64,000 bases of DNA from the NCBI GenBank assembly GCA_021463165.1, contig JAJTWY010000003.1, positions 230,108 through 294,107 on the forward strand. Direction: 5' to 3'. This DNA comes from Pyrinomonadaceae bacterium (GTDB taxonomy: Bacteria; Acidobacteriota; Blastocatellia; Pyrinomonadales; Pyrinomonadaceae). The translations under genes were made by a program, and so were the position numbers. This document shows positions 52,643 through 61,053 of this stretch, in pieces. The notes beneath the pieces were generated by a model, which saw only the letters and a program-made list of their open reading frames with translations, had not been told where the DNA came from and did no database searches. The number at the start of each line of letters is the position of its first letter. Position 1 is the stretch's first letter.

Positions 52643-53101
52643 CTATTTTTGTGTGTCGTTGCTGTTCGAGCTCAAAAGAGGATAACCGGCGGCTTTCCAT
52701 GCGGCGGGTCCGCCTGTTAGTGCGTAGGTTCCGGGAATCTGTTTTTCGTTCATCTTGAATGCCAAACTGGCACTCGTATGTTCGCCGCCTCAGGAACAGT
52801 AAACGATTATTTTCTTCCCCTTTGGCAGCGTGTCAAAGTCATATTCGCCGGTCGCGTTCTGGGCGAGGACGATCGCACCGGGCAGGTGCTCGGCATCGAA
52901 AGCCGTCTTGCCGCGGCTATCGACAAAGACCGCATTTCCGGCATCATAATCTTTCTTTGCTTCCTCTGCCGAGATGCGTGGAACGGCGGCTTCATTCTGA
53001 TATTTGGTGTATTCGAGTACGAGCGGCTTCTGGGTCTGACAGGCTGCGGCGATCAGGGATCCAAATAAACCGGTAAGAAAGAGGAGTTTGCTAAGACGCA
53101 T
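52643..53101 (-). CDS. Rhodanese lipoprotein with in-frame UGA, predicted selenocysteine protein (copy 2)
   Basis: Reading through the TGA at 52792-52790 gives 152 residues. The N-terminus is lipoprotein-like (LIAAAC, Cys21), followed by VPRISAEEAKKDYDAGNAVFVDSRG, HLPGAIVLAQN, KGKKIIVYCS, Sec104, GGEHTSASLAFKMNEK and LTGGPAAWKAAGYPL, ending at a TAG (52645-52643). The UGA sits exactly where copy 1 has its UGA. The start (53101) lies one base after the bcp stop, and copy 1 starts one base after its end, so bcp and the two rhodaneses form a tight operon. The Pro after the second Cys/Sec is Gly here. Confidence 0.82.
52757..52775 (-). promoter_or_regulatory. SECIS-like hairpin of rhodanese copy 2
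   Basis: GAGTGCC-AGTTT-GGCATTC on the minus strand: the same 7-bp stem as in copy 1, with one loop base changed, again 14 nt after the UGA. Codon choices here (ACG AGT GCC, TTG GCA TTC) are identical in both copies while codons around them drift, as expected if the RNA structure is under selection. Confidence 0.75.
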
Positions 53102-53102
53102 T

Positions 53103-53561
53103 TTACTTTTCTCCAAAGGCCTCGAGCACCTCGTCAGCGTGTTTCGAGACATCGACCTTTTCAAAGATCTTGACGATCTTGCCGTCATCGATCAGAAATG
53201 TCTTACGAAACGTGCCCATATACTTCTTTCCGTACATGCTCTTTTCGCCCCAAACACCGTAATCCTCGACGATCTTCTTGTCGACATCGGCAAGCAGATC
53301 GAATGGCAACTGATACTTCGAGATGAACTTTTGATGAGCTTTTTCGCTATCGGTCGAAACGCCCAGAACGGTTATACCCTTCGAGCGGTACACTTCATCC
53401 GCGTCACGAAACGAGCAAGCTTCCTTGGTACAGCCCGGAGTGTCGTCCTTTGGATAGAAATAAAGGGCCAGGCGTTTGCCTTTGAAATCCGATAGGCTCA
53501 CGGTATTTCCGTTTTGGTCCTTTGATGAAAAGTCCGGGGCTTTATCGCCTTCCTTCAGCAT
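53103..53561 (-). CDS. bcp: Bcp-type thioredoxin-dependent peroxiredoxin
   Basis: A 152-residue PrxQ/Bcp peroxiredoxin that reduces H2O2 and organic peroxides. The peroxidatic Cys is in DDTPGCTKEACSFRD, with the resolving Cys five residues later (C-x4-C), the usual PrxQ arrangement. It has no signal peptide, so it is cytoplasmic, whereas the following rhodaneses are exported. A GGAGAG site precedes the ATG. It is the first clear gene of the bcp-rhodanese-rhodanese operon, which suggests a shared role in thiol/peroxide or sulphane-sulphur handling (inference). Confidence 0.95.
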   Translation of the reverse strand: MLKEGDKAPDFSSKDQNGNTVSLSDFKGKRLALYFYPKDDTPGCTKEACSFRDADEVYRSKGITVLGVSTDSEKAHQKFISKYQLPFDLLADVDKKIVEDYGVWGEKSMYGKKYMGTFRKTFLIDDGKIVKIFEKVDVSKHADEVLEAFGEK

Positions 53562-53578
53562 TTATGATCTCTCCGTTC

Positions 53579-53824
53579 CTACGATTGGCAAGTACTGCAA
53601 TTTTCCACTATCGCTCCGTGATAAGCAAGAGCGAGGACGCCCGGGCCATCCATCTTATCTGTATTGCAGGCCGAAGTTTTTTGTCCGCTTGTCCACTCCT
53701 TGTCCGCAGCCTGTCCGCTCGGTATCGCGGACATGTAAACCCTTGTCTGCAATAGAGTTACATCGATCTGTTGGGCAACACAGGTTAAATTGTCAAAAAT
53801 CTTTTTGAGATACGCGGGAGATTG
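53579..53824 (-). CDS. Doubtful small gene upstream of bcp
   Basis: An 81-codon frame beginning MQSPAYLKKIFDNL and ending GAIVENCSTCQS, with no recognisable domain. It would start only about eight bases after the predicted start of transcription and ends 17 bp before bcp. Four GGACA repeats lie within it. It may be a real leader peptide or simply the untranslated bcp leader; codon usage does not settle it. Confidence 0.2.
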   Translation of the reverse strand, partial: QSPAYLKKIFDNLTCVAQQIDVTLLQTRVYMSAIPSGQAADKEWTSGQKTSACNTDKMDGPGVLALAYHGAIVENCSTCQS

Positions 53825-53838
53825 CATATCTGAAACAG

Positions 53839-53867
53839 AATCTAGCATATAAGACAAATAATGTCAA
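53839..53867 (-). promoter_or_regulatory. Strong sigma-70 promoter for the bcp-rhodanese operon
   Basis: On the minus strand a perfect TTGACA (53867-53862) is followed after exactly 17 bp by TAGATT (53844-53839). Transcription would begin near 53832 and leave a leader of about 270 nt before bcp. The leader contains TGTCC repeats at 53682, 53690, 53701 and 53712 (plus-strand reading) and an inverted GCGGACA at 53727-53733. Confidence 0.65.
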
Positions 53868-53912
53868 GCAGTTTTAACTCGAGCCGTTGTCGAACCCGGA
53901 TCGTTTCGAACC

Positions 53913-54932
53913 CTACTTTTTCTTGCCAAAGCTCCATTTCAACCCGGTCGTGAAGAGAAAGTCGTTCTTTTTTGCGGTACCGAGCGGATCGTTATTGAAC
54001 CGGTCGCCGAACGAGATGAAGAACCCAACCTTTTTGGTCATGTCCACGGTGACATTGGCGTCGAGGATAAGGCGATATTCTACTCGGTCAGTAACATTCT
54101 GAAAATAGGTGACCGCATTCTGAACCCTCAATCTATCGTTAAGCCGATGCTTGAATGTGAAGCCTGCGAGGGCCTCCGGAGTGTTCGAATCGGAACCAGC
54201 CTGCCAGGTCCGGTTCCACGCCGCTCCCGTGAAAAGCTCAAGTTCTGTTCGATCATTCTTTATCGTCCGGTGGCCGAGTCCTCCGCCGACGACCGAGCGA
54301 AAGTCGAGCCGCCGCGGTTTGTCGCGTTCAAAATCGTATGAAACGAAGCCAAAGACCTTGCGGTTGAGCGTGCGGTCGTATCTGGCACCGCCCCAAAAGG
54401 CGTTCTGGGTCGTGATCTGGACACCATGATTGCTGTTCCAAAGGCTGCGCGCGTAGATCGTAAATCCGTCCTGCGGCCGGACCTTCGATGCCCGAAGGCC
54501 GGTCGTCATTGTGATGTTGTTCGCATTGCCGGACGTATAACTGAATCCTATGTTCGCGCTCCCGTCCCAGCCTGATACGATCCGACGGACGCGATGCGCG
54601 AAACTGCTCGAACTTCTGATAACGGGCGCGTCACGTTCAACATCTTTGGAAGTCGGTTTCGCGTTAGCCGAAGTCGTCGCGGTGGACGCGGGCGCAACGG
54701 GTTTGGGGGCCGAGGCGGGCGGAGGGAGCGCGACGATCTTGTCGATATGGACGCGAGCAATAGTCACCTTCCCCGCATAAACGGTCTCGAGCACGATAGA
54801 ATCGGGGTTCTCAGCGACGATCTTGCCGCTGATCCGGTCGCCATTCTTCAGCATTATCTCGCTCGCAACGATGTTGAAGGCCAATGAGAGGATAGTCAGC
54901 GAAACAAGGGGCCACGAAAATAGTCTCATCAC
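53913..54932 (-). CDS. DUF481 outer-membrane beta-barrel protein
   Basis: A 339-residue exported protein. The signal peptide (to about residue 23) is followed by a small SH3-like segment, IMLKNGDRISGKIVAENPDSIVLETVYAGKVTIARVHIDKIVAL, then a Pro/Ala/Thr linker (about 72-105), and the DUF481 domain (about 115-339) made of alternating beta strands ending LKWSFGKKK, as in outer-membrane barrels. Relatives (YdiY type) have no settled function; salt- or acid-induced expression has been noted for the family. It is divergent from the Cys-rich gene at 55022. Confidence 0.85.
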   Translation of the reverse strand: MMRLFSWPLVSLTILSLAFNIVASEIMLKNGDRISGKIVAENPDSIVLETVYAGKVTIARVHIDKIVALPPPASAPKPVAPASTATTSANAKPTSKDVERDAPVIRSSSSFAHRVRRIVSGWDGSANIGFSYTSGNANNITMTTGLRASKVRPQDGFTIYARSLWNSNHGVQITTQNAFWGGARYDRTLNRKVFGFVSYDFERDKPRRLDFRSVVGGGLGHRTIKNDRTELELFTGAAWNRTWQAGSDSNTPEALAGFTFKHRLNDRLRVQNAVTYFQNVTDRVEYRLILDANVTVDMTKKVGFFISFGDRFNNDPLGTAKKNDFLFTTGLKWSFGKKK

Positions 54933-55021
54933 CAGTATAAGGTAGCATTATGAAACTGAGAAGTGAATTAGGTTTGGTGATGCAGTGCGATCACGGCTTA
55001 GAATAGAAGGTGATGAGGTTG

Positions 55022-55540
55022 ATGGCCGAAAAGAAGGCACTTACGAGATTGCGGAAGATGCAGCTCGAGTTTGCGGCTTCCATTCGCGAATCGTACGAAC
55101 GCAAGGCCGCTTCGTGCCTGACGTGCACGACGCCGGGAGCATGCTGCCTCGACGCCCATTTTGTAAACGTACACATTTCGCGCCTCGAAGCTACGGCGAT
55201 CGTCACGACGCTGGCCGAGATGCCTGAGCCGATGCGCGAAAGAGTGAGCGCGAGGATCGACGAAACTATCGCAAAATATAACCTCGACGACACGACCGAG
55301 ATCCACGACCAAAAGTATGCCTGTCCGCTGTTTGAAAAAGGCACGGGTTGTCTCGTCCACACGACGGGAAAGCCCGTCGCCTGCACCGTCCACGCCTGTT
55401 ACGAAGACCCGGCCGACGTGCCGCCCGACGAATTACAGTTCGAACAGGAACGCCGCATCGACCGGCTAAATGAACTCACCTATCGACGCAGCGAGCCTTG
55501 GCTGCCGCTGCCGCTGGCGATCCGTAGGGCTAAAATATGA
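55022..55540 (+). CDS. Cys-rich YkgJ-like metal or iron-sulphur binding protein
   Basis: A protein of about 172 residues with a Cys pattern resembling the YkgJ/CxxCxxCC zinc- or iron-chelating family: CLTCTTPGACC near residue 33, then CPLF, GTGCLVHTTGKPVACTVHAC further on, giving eight or nine Cys with two His. No signal peptide. The biochemical role is unknown. Three possible starts lie close together (GTG 55010, ATG 55013, ATG 55022); AGAAGG at 55005-55010 is best spaced for 55022. Confidence 0.7.
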   Translation: MAEKKALTRLRKMQLEFAASIRESYERKAASCLTCTTPGACCLDAHFVNVHISRLEATAIVTTLAEMPEPMRERVSARIDETIAKYNLDDTTEIHDQKYACPLFEKGTGCLVHTTGKPVACTVHACYEDPADVPPDELQFEQERRIDRLNELTYRRSEPWLPLPLAIRRAKI

Positions 55541-55659
55541 TCCCCGCATGGATAAAAACATGTGTAAGGAGTCTCCTTTCCTGGCACTAGTTTTTCTTCA
55601 GAAAGACGTCCCAAGCCCAGCGTCTGATCTGCGAATCTGGGGTTTCCCCCCATCAATTG

Positions 55660-55968
55660 CCACTAGCTTCAGCTAGTGGTTCAAGTGCCCCAAGGATACG
55701 GGGCTTTAGCCCAAACTCGGTCGGACAGCCAAGCGCTCCACACTGTGATTGGGCTAAAGCCCAGTTTCTTGTATTTCCACTATCCACTAGCTAAAGCTAG
55801 TGGCAATTGACCAAACCCGCTCCTATTCTACTAGCTAAAGCTAGCGGCAATTGGACAGACCCTGCGGCCGCCATTGGGCTAAAGCCCAGTTTCTTGTATT
55901 TCCACTATCCACTAGCTAAAGCTAGTGGCAATTGGACAGACCCTGCGGCTGTCATTGGGCTAAGGCCC
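55660..55968. repeat. Cluster of alternating REP-like palindromes
   Basis: The 448-bp gap 55541-55988 holds no gene but two families of short palindromes in alternation. Type 1 has core CTAGCTAAAGCTAG (55660-55679 variant, 55784-55803, 55831-55844, 55909-55928). Type 2 has core GGGCTAAAGCCC (55701-55712, 55750-55763, 55875-55888, variant 55957-55968). A block of about 60 bp joining a type 2 to a type 1 hairpin recurs almost unchanged at about 55748 and 55873 (125-bp period). These look like REP/BIME elements; their sequence differs from the repeats around the transposase at 38420-39020. Confidence 0.85.
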
Positions 55969-55988
55969 CTTTTCCTGTGCTGCTTCTA

Positions 55989-58292
55989 TCAGCGGTTCCA
56001 CGTCGTGATGACCACTGGGAATTCAAGCTGCCCTTTATTTTCCAAGCGGAGTTTCCACACACCTGAGGTGACTGGCTTGTCGAAAAACAGCGACCGGAAC
56101 CAGCCGCGCGATTCGGGCGACCCGGCATCATTCTTAGCGGCTATCGCTCCCCGGTCTGTTATTAGCGTTGCCTCGATATTGGTATCCGCCATGAATGTTA
56201 CGCCCAAGTTTGCCGCCGCCTCAACCGGCAGATCGATCTCGACCGTTTGTTTCGGTGCGAGCCTCACTGCCTTCGCAAACGGAGGTGTGCCAGTGCCTGT
56301 GGACGCTTCTTCCCGCGGCACATCGAACGAGAACTCGTTCGCTCCGTAGGCGCGGCCCGAGCCAAAGCGTCCGGTAAACTGCGACGGATCGGGGGCCTCC
56401 GGGTTATGATCGCCGCGCGGGCCGATCGCGAGACGCGGTTTTACGAACGATGAAAAGTCCGCCGTTCCTGTGAGATCGGTATGGAGGCTTTTGGATTCAG
56501 CGTTGTCGCGGATCTTCCATTTTGCCGAGGGCACCGGAACGACACCGTCATTCCATACGATCGTTTTGCACATCGTCGGGAGCGGATTTCCGGCGAGCAC
56601 CGAGAATTTGACGCCTTTTCGGGCTACATAGGTCCGGTTGAAGCCTTCGAGATAGTCCTGCCGGAGCTGCCTTACGGCTTCGACGTTTTCCCCGAGCACT
56701 TCGAAAGCGGTATTCATCACATCGGCGCAGGGAGATCCCATATTAGGTGTCCCGAGCATGATGAGTCGCGAAACCTTCGGCCGGAAATCGCCGTCAGACG
56801 GCTGTTCCATCAGTTGAGATATGTAGTATCGCGAGATCAGGCCGCCCATCGAGTGAGCAACGATATCGACATGCCATGCATTTCGGTCCTCCTGAGCATA
56901 TTTGATATAGCTCTTTAGCTGCAGGGCGTTCTCGGCGATGGAGTTGGTCGGTTGCGTTGACAGGAACGAACCGCCGGTATTCATAACGCCTTTTTCCGGC
57001 TTTTCGCCAACGGGAAAGGCTTTCCAGTCATAGGAATGCGACGTTGTGAGAATATTCTGCCAAGTTTCCCAGGCCTTCCAATTGCTCCAAAGGCCATGTA
57101 CGAGAACGAGCGGTTTGGGTGCGATCTTGATGTTCTTCGTTTCGTCATCGACCAGTTTGCTCTTTTCCCAGATCTCCGCCTTGACCCGCTGTACGTACCG
57201 AGGGCGTCCGTCGTCATACCATGCGTAGCCGGACGTGTCCCACAGCATCTCGACCTCGCGTTCCTCATTCGGCTCGACACGGATATTTATGTAATCAAGG
57301 TGATTCTTGAGCGGTGAATCCGGCTTGGCGCCGTCCCACTTATCACCCTTATAGGTTTCCTTGAACGCGATCTCGGCCTCTTTTGTCTCGCCCGAAGTAT
57401 TTAGGACCTTGGCCGTGACCCTGACGAGATTACCGTCGATAGTGCCTTTTTGCTCGCTGACCGTCTGCCAGTCGTTCCAATTTGGGAACTTCATGTCTTC
57501 AAACTTGAGATCGGTGATGCGAAGCGGAGCACCGCATTTTTCTAGGTTCCAGGTGATGGTTTCGGTGACATTCTGCCAGGTTCTGGAATATGAACCTGAG
57601 ATCTTGTTGGGATCCTTTGGGTCAACGCGGTTTTGGCCATCCGAGGTCAGGGAATTGCCCTCGATCGTTGTCGGAGTCGGCGGCGAGGTGAGCGTTTTAC
57701 CCTCCTTTGGCGTGCACTGCCCGCTGAAACTTGATGTAGTCTCGCCGGAGGTTTCTCCTTTGATCTGCGGCAGCCCGACACTTACGGAATAGGTCCCGTC
57801 GTCATTCATTCCGACGGTGACGTTGGCTTCCGGTTTTCCACTGCCCGTCGTCTTCGTCTTCGACGTGAACTCGCCCTTCATGTCCTTCCAAGTCTTTCCG
57901 CGGTCGCACGAGTTCTTTTCGGTCGCATTCGTGATCTCGTTGGAAAATGAGTTCATCGTGACCGTTGCCTTTCCGACGCTTGAGCCGTTCCGCGCCGGGT
58001 CTTCGACAACCGTGACGTTGGCCTTGTATTCATATTTCATCTCCCAACGGGTCTTGTCTTCGCCGCGCGCCGAAACGCGTTGAGTCGTCTTCTCATTCGA
58101 CATCGACTGCATCCTCGCGTAAGTGACCGAGCCGGTCCAAGCTCCGGAACACTCCGCGCCGGCCGCAGGCGCCTTGGCTGAAGCGACCCTTCCGCTTTTC
58201 GGAGCTTGGCCGAACACCAGAACGCTCGAGCAAAGGGTGCTCGTAAGAAACACAATAGAGGCGATGCGGCGGCCGATATTCTTTATCATCAT
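55989..58292 (-). CDS. Secreted alpha/beta-hydrolase (lipase/esterase-like)
   Basis: A large exported protein of about 767 residues. The signal peptide starts MMIKNIGRRIASIVF and ends near VLVFGQ. The first 350 or so residues are beta-rich with Ser/Thr-rich linkers (KTKTTGSGKPEANVTVGMNDDGTYSVSVG). The hydrolase domain (about 400-640) has the oxyanion-hole motif LVLVHGLWSNWKAWETW and nucleophile elbow VAHSMGGLISRYY, followed by RLIMLGTPNMGSP, as in triacylglycerol lipases and PGAP1-like esterases. The last 120 residues resemble a pre-peptidase C-terminal beta sandwich. GGGAG eight bases before ATG 58292 sets the start. Substrate unknown. Confidence 0.85.
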   Translation of the reverse strand: MMIKNIGRRIASIVFLTSTLCSSVLVFGQAPKSGRVASAKAPAAGAECSGAWTGSVTYARMQSMSNEKTTQRVSARGEDKTRWEMKYEYKANVTVVEDPARNGSSVGKATVTMNSFSNEITNATEKNSCDRGKTWKDMKGEFTSKTKTTGSGKPEANVTVGMNDDGTYSVSVGLPQIKGETSGETTSSFSGQCTPKEGKTLTSPPTPTTIEGNSLTSDGQNRVDPKDPNKISGSYSRTWQNVTETITWNLEKCGAPLRITDLKFEDMKFPNWNDWQTVSEQKGTIDGNLVRVTAKVLNTSGETKEAEIAFKETYKGDKWDGAKPDSPLKNHLDYINIRVEPNEEREVEMLWDTSGYAWYDDGRPRYVQRVKAEIWEKSKLVDDETKNIKIAPKPLVLVHGLWSNWKAWETWQNILTTSHSYDWKAFPVGEKPEKGVMNTGGSFLSTQPTNSIAENALQLKSYIKYAQEDRNAWHVDIVAHSMGGLISRYYISQLMEQPSDGDFRPKVSRLIMLGTPNMGSPCADVMNTAFEVLGENVEAVRQLRQDYLEGFNRTYVARKGVKFSVLAGNPLPTMCKTIVWNDGVVPVPSAKWKIRDNAESKSLHTDLTGTADFSSFVKPRLAIGPRGDHNPEAPDPSQFTGRFGSGRAYGANEFSFDVPREEASTGTGTPPFAKAVRLAPKQTVEIDLPVEAAANLGVTFMADTNIEATLITDRGAIAAKNDAGSPESRGWFRSLFFDKPVTSGVWKLRLENKGQLEFPVVITTWNR

Positions 58293-58477
58293 TATTCCAA
58301 CTCCCTGAAAAACAACGGGACGCAAGATCGCGGCCCCGTTCTGTAAGGCGAAATCAAATGATGAAAGGTATCAGGCGCAAATTAACTGTCCTGAAGATTG
58401 TTGACGCGAAATCGATATACCGAGAGCCTGGGACCTTGCTCCGGGTCTTCCGTTCGATGCCGCCAGGTGTTGAACGA

Positions 58478-60271
58478 CTATTTTATCGACAATTCGAACG
58501 GCATCAGCATCATAGCCTCGCCTCGCTGCATTTTGTCGAGCATTGATGTAAAGCGAAACGCCCGGCGGACGTCGCGGGGGAGTGATTCGAGCAGGGCGGC
58601 CTGAGCTTTTTGGTCGGCGGTCATTTGGGTCTCCTCCGCGCCGAAATATTCTTCGAGGAAAGGACGCGGGGCCGGAAAGACCACCCGGCGAACATCCTTG
58701 TCAGCCGGAAGCTGTGCAAGTTCCTTAGCAATGTCGATCGCTTTTTCAAGCCCGCCAAATTCGTCGATCAAGCCATTCGCCTTGGCTTGGGTACCGGTCC
58801 ACACACGGCCCTGGCCGAGGGAGTTTGCTTCTTCGTTCGTCATATTACGGCCTTTGGCGACCTTCGGGACAAAGCTGTCGTAGTAAACGCTGGATATCTG
58901 CGCTTCCATTCGCGAGCGCTCTTCGGGGCTCCAGTTCTCAGTCGCACGAAAGATGCCGGCGTTCTTACCGCGCATCGTGTATTCGTTTGAAACTCCGATC
59001 CAGTCATAGAAGCCCTTGATATTCGGCTTCAGGACAAAGATACCGATCGAGCCGGTGATGGTCGCTGGTTCGGCGACGATCTTATTTGCATTGCAGGCGA
59101 TGTAGTAGCCGCCCGATGCAGCCACATCACCCATTGAGACAACGACCGGCTTTTTCGCCTTTGCGTTTTCGAGCGCGTACCACATCAGGTCGGATGCGAG
59201 TGCCGAACCGCCGCCGGAATCGACACGAAGGACGATCGCCTTGACTGAACTGTCATTCGCAGCATCCGTGACAGCCGAAACGATCGTATCCGAGCCAACT
59301 GTTTCGCCGCTCAGAGGGCCGCTTGACGACCTGCCACCTGTGATCGCTCCCGAGGCGTATATCACGGCGACCTTTTCGCCGTTATTGAGTCCGAGCGAGT
59401 CTGACGGCACGTCACGATAGTTGCCGCCAGTGATCGTGCGGAGCTTATCGTTCTCCTTATAGCCGAGCCGGGTCTTGAGCTCGGCCTCCACCTGTTCGCG
59501 ATAGAATGCATCGTCGATCAGGCCGAGTTCTTTCGCTTGTTTCGCGTTGTACGGGGCACCGTCGATCAGAGCTTTGACATCATTGACATCTTTCTTGCGA
59601 GCTTCAGCGATACCGGCTGTGAAGCGGCCGAAGAACTCGTCAAGAAGCGCGTTGATGACCTCACGCTGGCCGTCGCCCATCGATGTTTTTGTGTATTGGT
59701 CAGGTGCGTTCTTATATTTGGGGCCGATCTGGATCACATCCATTTCGACACCGAGTTTGTCGAGCGAGCCTTTATAGAACATCGCTTCCGCGGCGAGGCC
59801 GTTGACATAGATGTCACCCGACGGTGGAAGAAATATCTTATCGGCAGCCGTTGCGATGTGATATTCCTTGTTGGTCCCGATCTCCATGTAGGCATAGACC
59901 GGCTTGCCGGATGCACGAAAATCTTTGATCGCATCACGAAGTTCGTCGGCCTTGCCCCAACCGAGGCCGGGGAAATCAATGTCAAGTAAGACGGCACTTA
60001 TCCGGTTGTCGACCTTCGCCTTTCGCAGCTGCGTTAGTAATGACGAGAACGATTGAGGTTGTCGTATTCCAAGTGCTTTCGCCAGCGGTTCTTCTGCAAC
60101 GTAATCAGGAAGCTCGCCCGAGAGGTTCAGAATGAGGACACTGTTGCTCGCGACCGTCGGTTGGCCCATCGATCGGGATGCCACTATCAAGGCGATCACG
60201 CCGAGAATGACCAAAAGCAGAAAAACACCGCCCAAGAGGAGAAATACCTTCGAAGTTTTTGACATTGCCAT
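58478..60271 (-). CDS. sppA: Signal peptide peptidase SppA, 67K type
   Basis: A membrane-anchored serine protease of about 597 residues that degrades leftover signal peptides. One N-terminal span (VFLLLGGVFLLLVILGVIALIV) is followed by two tandem SppA/ClpP-like domains. The catalytic Lys lies in the first (GPKYKNAPDQYTKTSM) and the Ser in the second (MGDVAASGGYYIACNA), the dyad arrangement of E. coli SppA. GSIGIF and RVWTGTQAKANGLIDE are further signatures. In-frame alternatives at GTG 60280 and ATG 60265 exist; the ATG at 60271 is best spaced from GGGGG. Confidence 0.94.
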   Translation of the reverse strand: MAMSKTSKVFLLLGGVFLLLVILGVIALIVASRSMGQPTVASNSVLILNLSGELPDYVAEEPLAKALGIRQPQSFSSLLTQLRKAKVDNRISAVLLDIDFPGLGWGKADELRDAIKDFRASGKPVYAYMEIGTNKEYHIATAADKIFLPPSGDIYVNGLAAEAMFYKGSLDKLGVEMDVIQIGPKYKNAPDQYTKTSMGDGQREVINALLDEFFGRFTAGIAEARKKDVNDVKALIDGAPYNAKQAKELGLIDDAFYREQVEAELKTRLGYKENDKLRTITGGNYRDVPSDSLGLNNGEKVAVIYASGAITGGRSSSGPLSGETVGSDTIVSAVTDAANDSSVKAIVLRVDSGGGSALASDLMWYALENAKAKKPVVVSMGDVAASGGYYIACNANKIVAEPATITGSIGIFVLKPNIKGFYDWIGVSNEYTMRGKNAGIFRATENWSPEERSRMEAQISSVYYDSFVPKVAKGRNMTNEEANSLGQGRVWTGTQAKANGLIDEFGGLEKAIDIAKELAQLPADKDVRRVVFPAPRPFLEEYFGAEETQMTADQKAQAALLESLPRDVRRAFRFTSMLDKMQRGEAMMLMPFELSIK

Positions 60272-60336
60272 ATTGTGCACACCCCCGCAGCCTGTCGGAG
60301 ATCAACTAAATATTACGACATCGATCATTGTAATGT

Positions 60337-60939
60337 TTAACCGGATCCCGCACCGTCCTTTCGAGACCTTATTACGTTCAGTACGCCGCCAAGGCGCTTT
60401 TCAACGATGACGTTCTCAAATCCGGCGGCCCGGACGTTCTCTGCGGTACGACGATCGAAATGATCATCAGCCAGCGCGACGGTCAAACGGCTGATGGCGT
60501 CGAACGCATATCCGAGAGCACCATCTGGGCGAACATGCTCGATCAGAAGGAGCAGCCCACCGGGCTTTAGCACGCGGCGGATCTCAGACAATCCGCGAAC
60601 CGGATCGGGGACCGAACAGAAAACCAAGGTTGCAAATGCTGCATCGAAACGATTTGCAGGAAACGGTAATTCCTGGGCATCGGCTTGAACGATATCGATC
60701 CGGTTGGTCTTATCTTTCGCGATCGCGATCATCTGCATCGAGATCTCGCTCGCAACGGCGTGCGATCCTTCCGGGTAAAGCTTGAAGTTCACACCCGTTC
60801 CGGCCCCGATCTCAAGGATGTGGCCCTCTACCGGGAGTTCAGCGAGGACACCCTGACGCAGGCTGGCAAGATAGAAACGCTCGAGCGGTGTGAAGGCACG
60901 GTCGTAGAATCGTGCGAATCGATCGTACGTTTGAGCCAT
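60337..60939 (-). CDS. Class I SAM-dependent methyltransferase
   Basis: A 200-residue methyltransferase of the UbiE/Methyltransf_11 type. Motif I is ILEIGAGTGVNFKLYP (about 41-56), followed by the acidic loop in ASEIS, motif QADAQELPFPANRFDAAFATLVFCSVPDP, and the post-motif RRVLKPGGLLLLIEHV. The N-terminal TYDRFARFYDRAF is typical of small-molecule or lipid methyltransferases. The substrate is unknown; a menaquinone-related role is possible but unproved. It is divergent from the NtrC-family gene. Confidence 0.88.
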   Translation of the reverse strand: MAQTYDRFARFYDRAFTPLERFYLASLRQGVLAELPVEGHILEIGAGTGVNFKLYPEGSHAVASEISMQMIAIAKDKTNRIDIVQADAQELPFPANRFDAAFATLVFCSVPDPVRGLSEIRRVLKPGGLLLLIEHVRPDGALGYAFDAISRLTVALADDHFDRRTAENVRAAGFENVIVEKRLGGVLNVIRSRKDGAGSG

Positions 60940-61053
60940 ACTTATATTGTAACCCGCGCAGGACGAGGATTTCGCTTTTGAACCGCCAAATGTCTATAAT
61001 CGTGTACTTTCGAAAACCGCGCGCGGCTTCCGTTTCGGCGTAGGGTTCTTGCT

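Noticed and set aside
52219..53101. The two UGA-interrupted rhodaneses as ordinary pseudogenes or sequencing errors
   Set aside because: Both copies are interrupted at the identical active-site codon, both keep the downstream frame and motifs, and both have the same hairpin at the same distance; independent decay or error would not produce this.
53579..53824. A further UGA/Sec candidate in the small frame ending CSTCQS upstream of bcp
   Set aside because: Its stop codon is TAG, not TGA, and no coding similarity continues past it.
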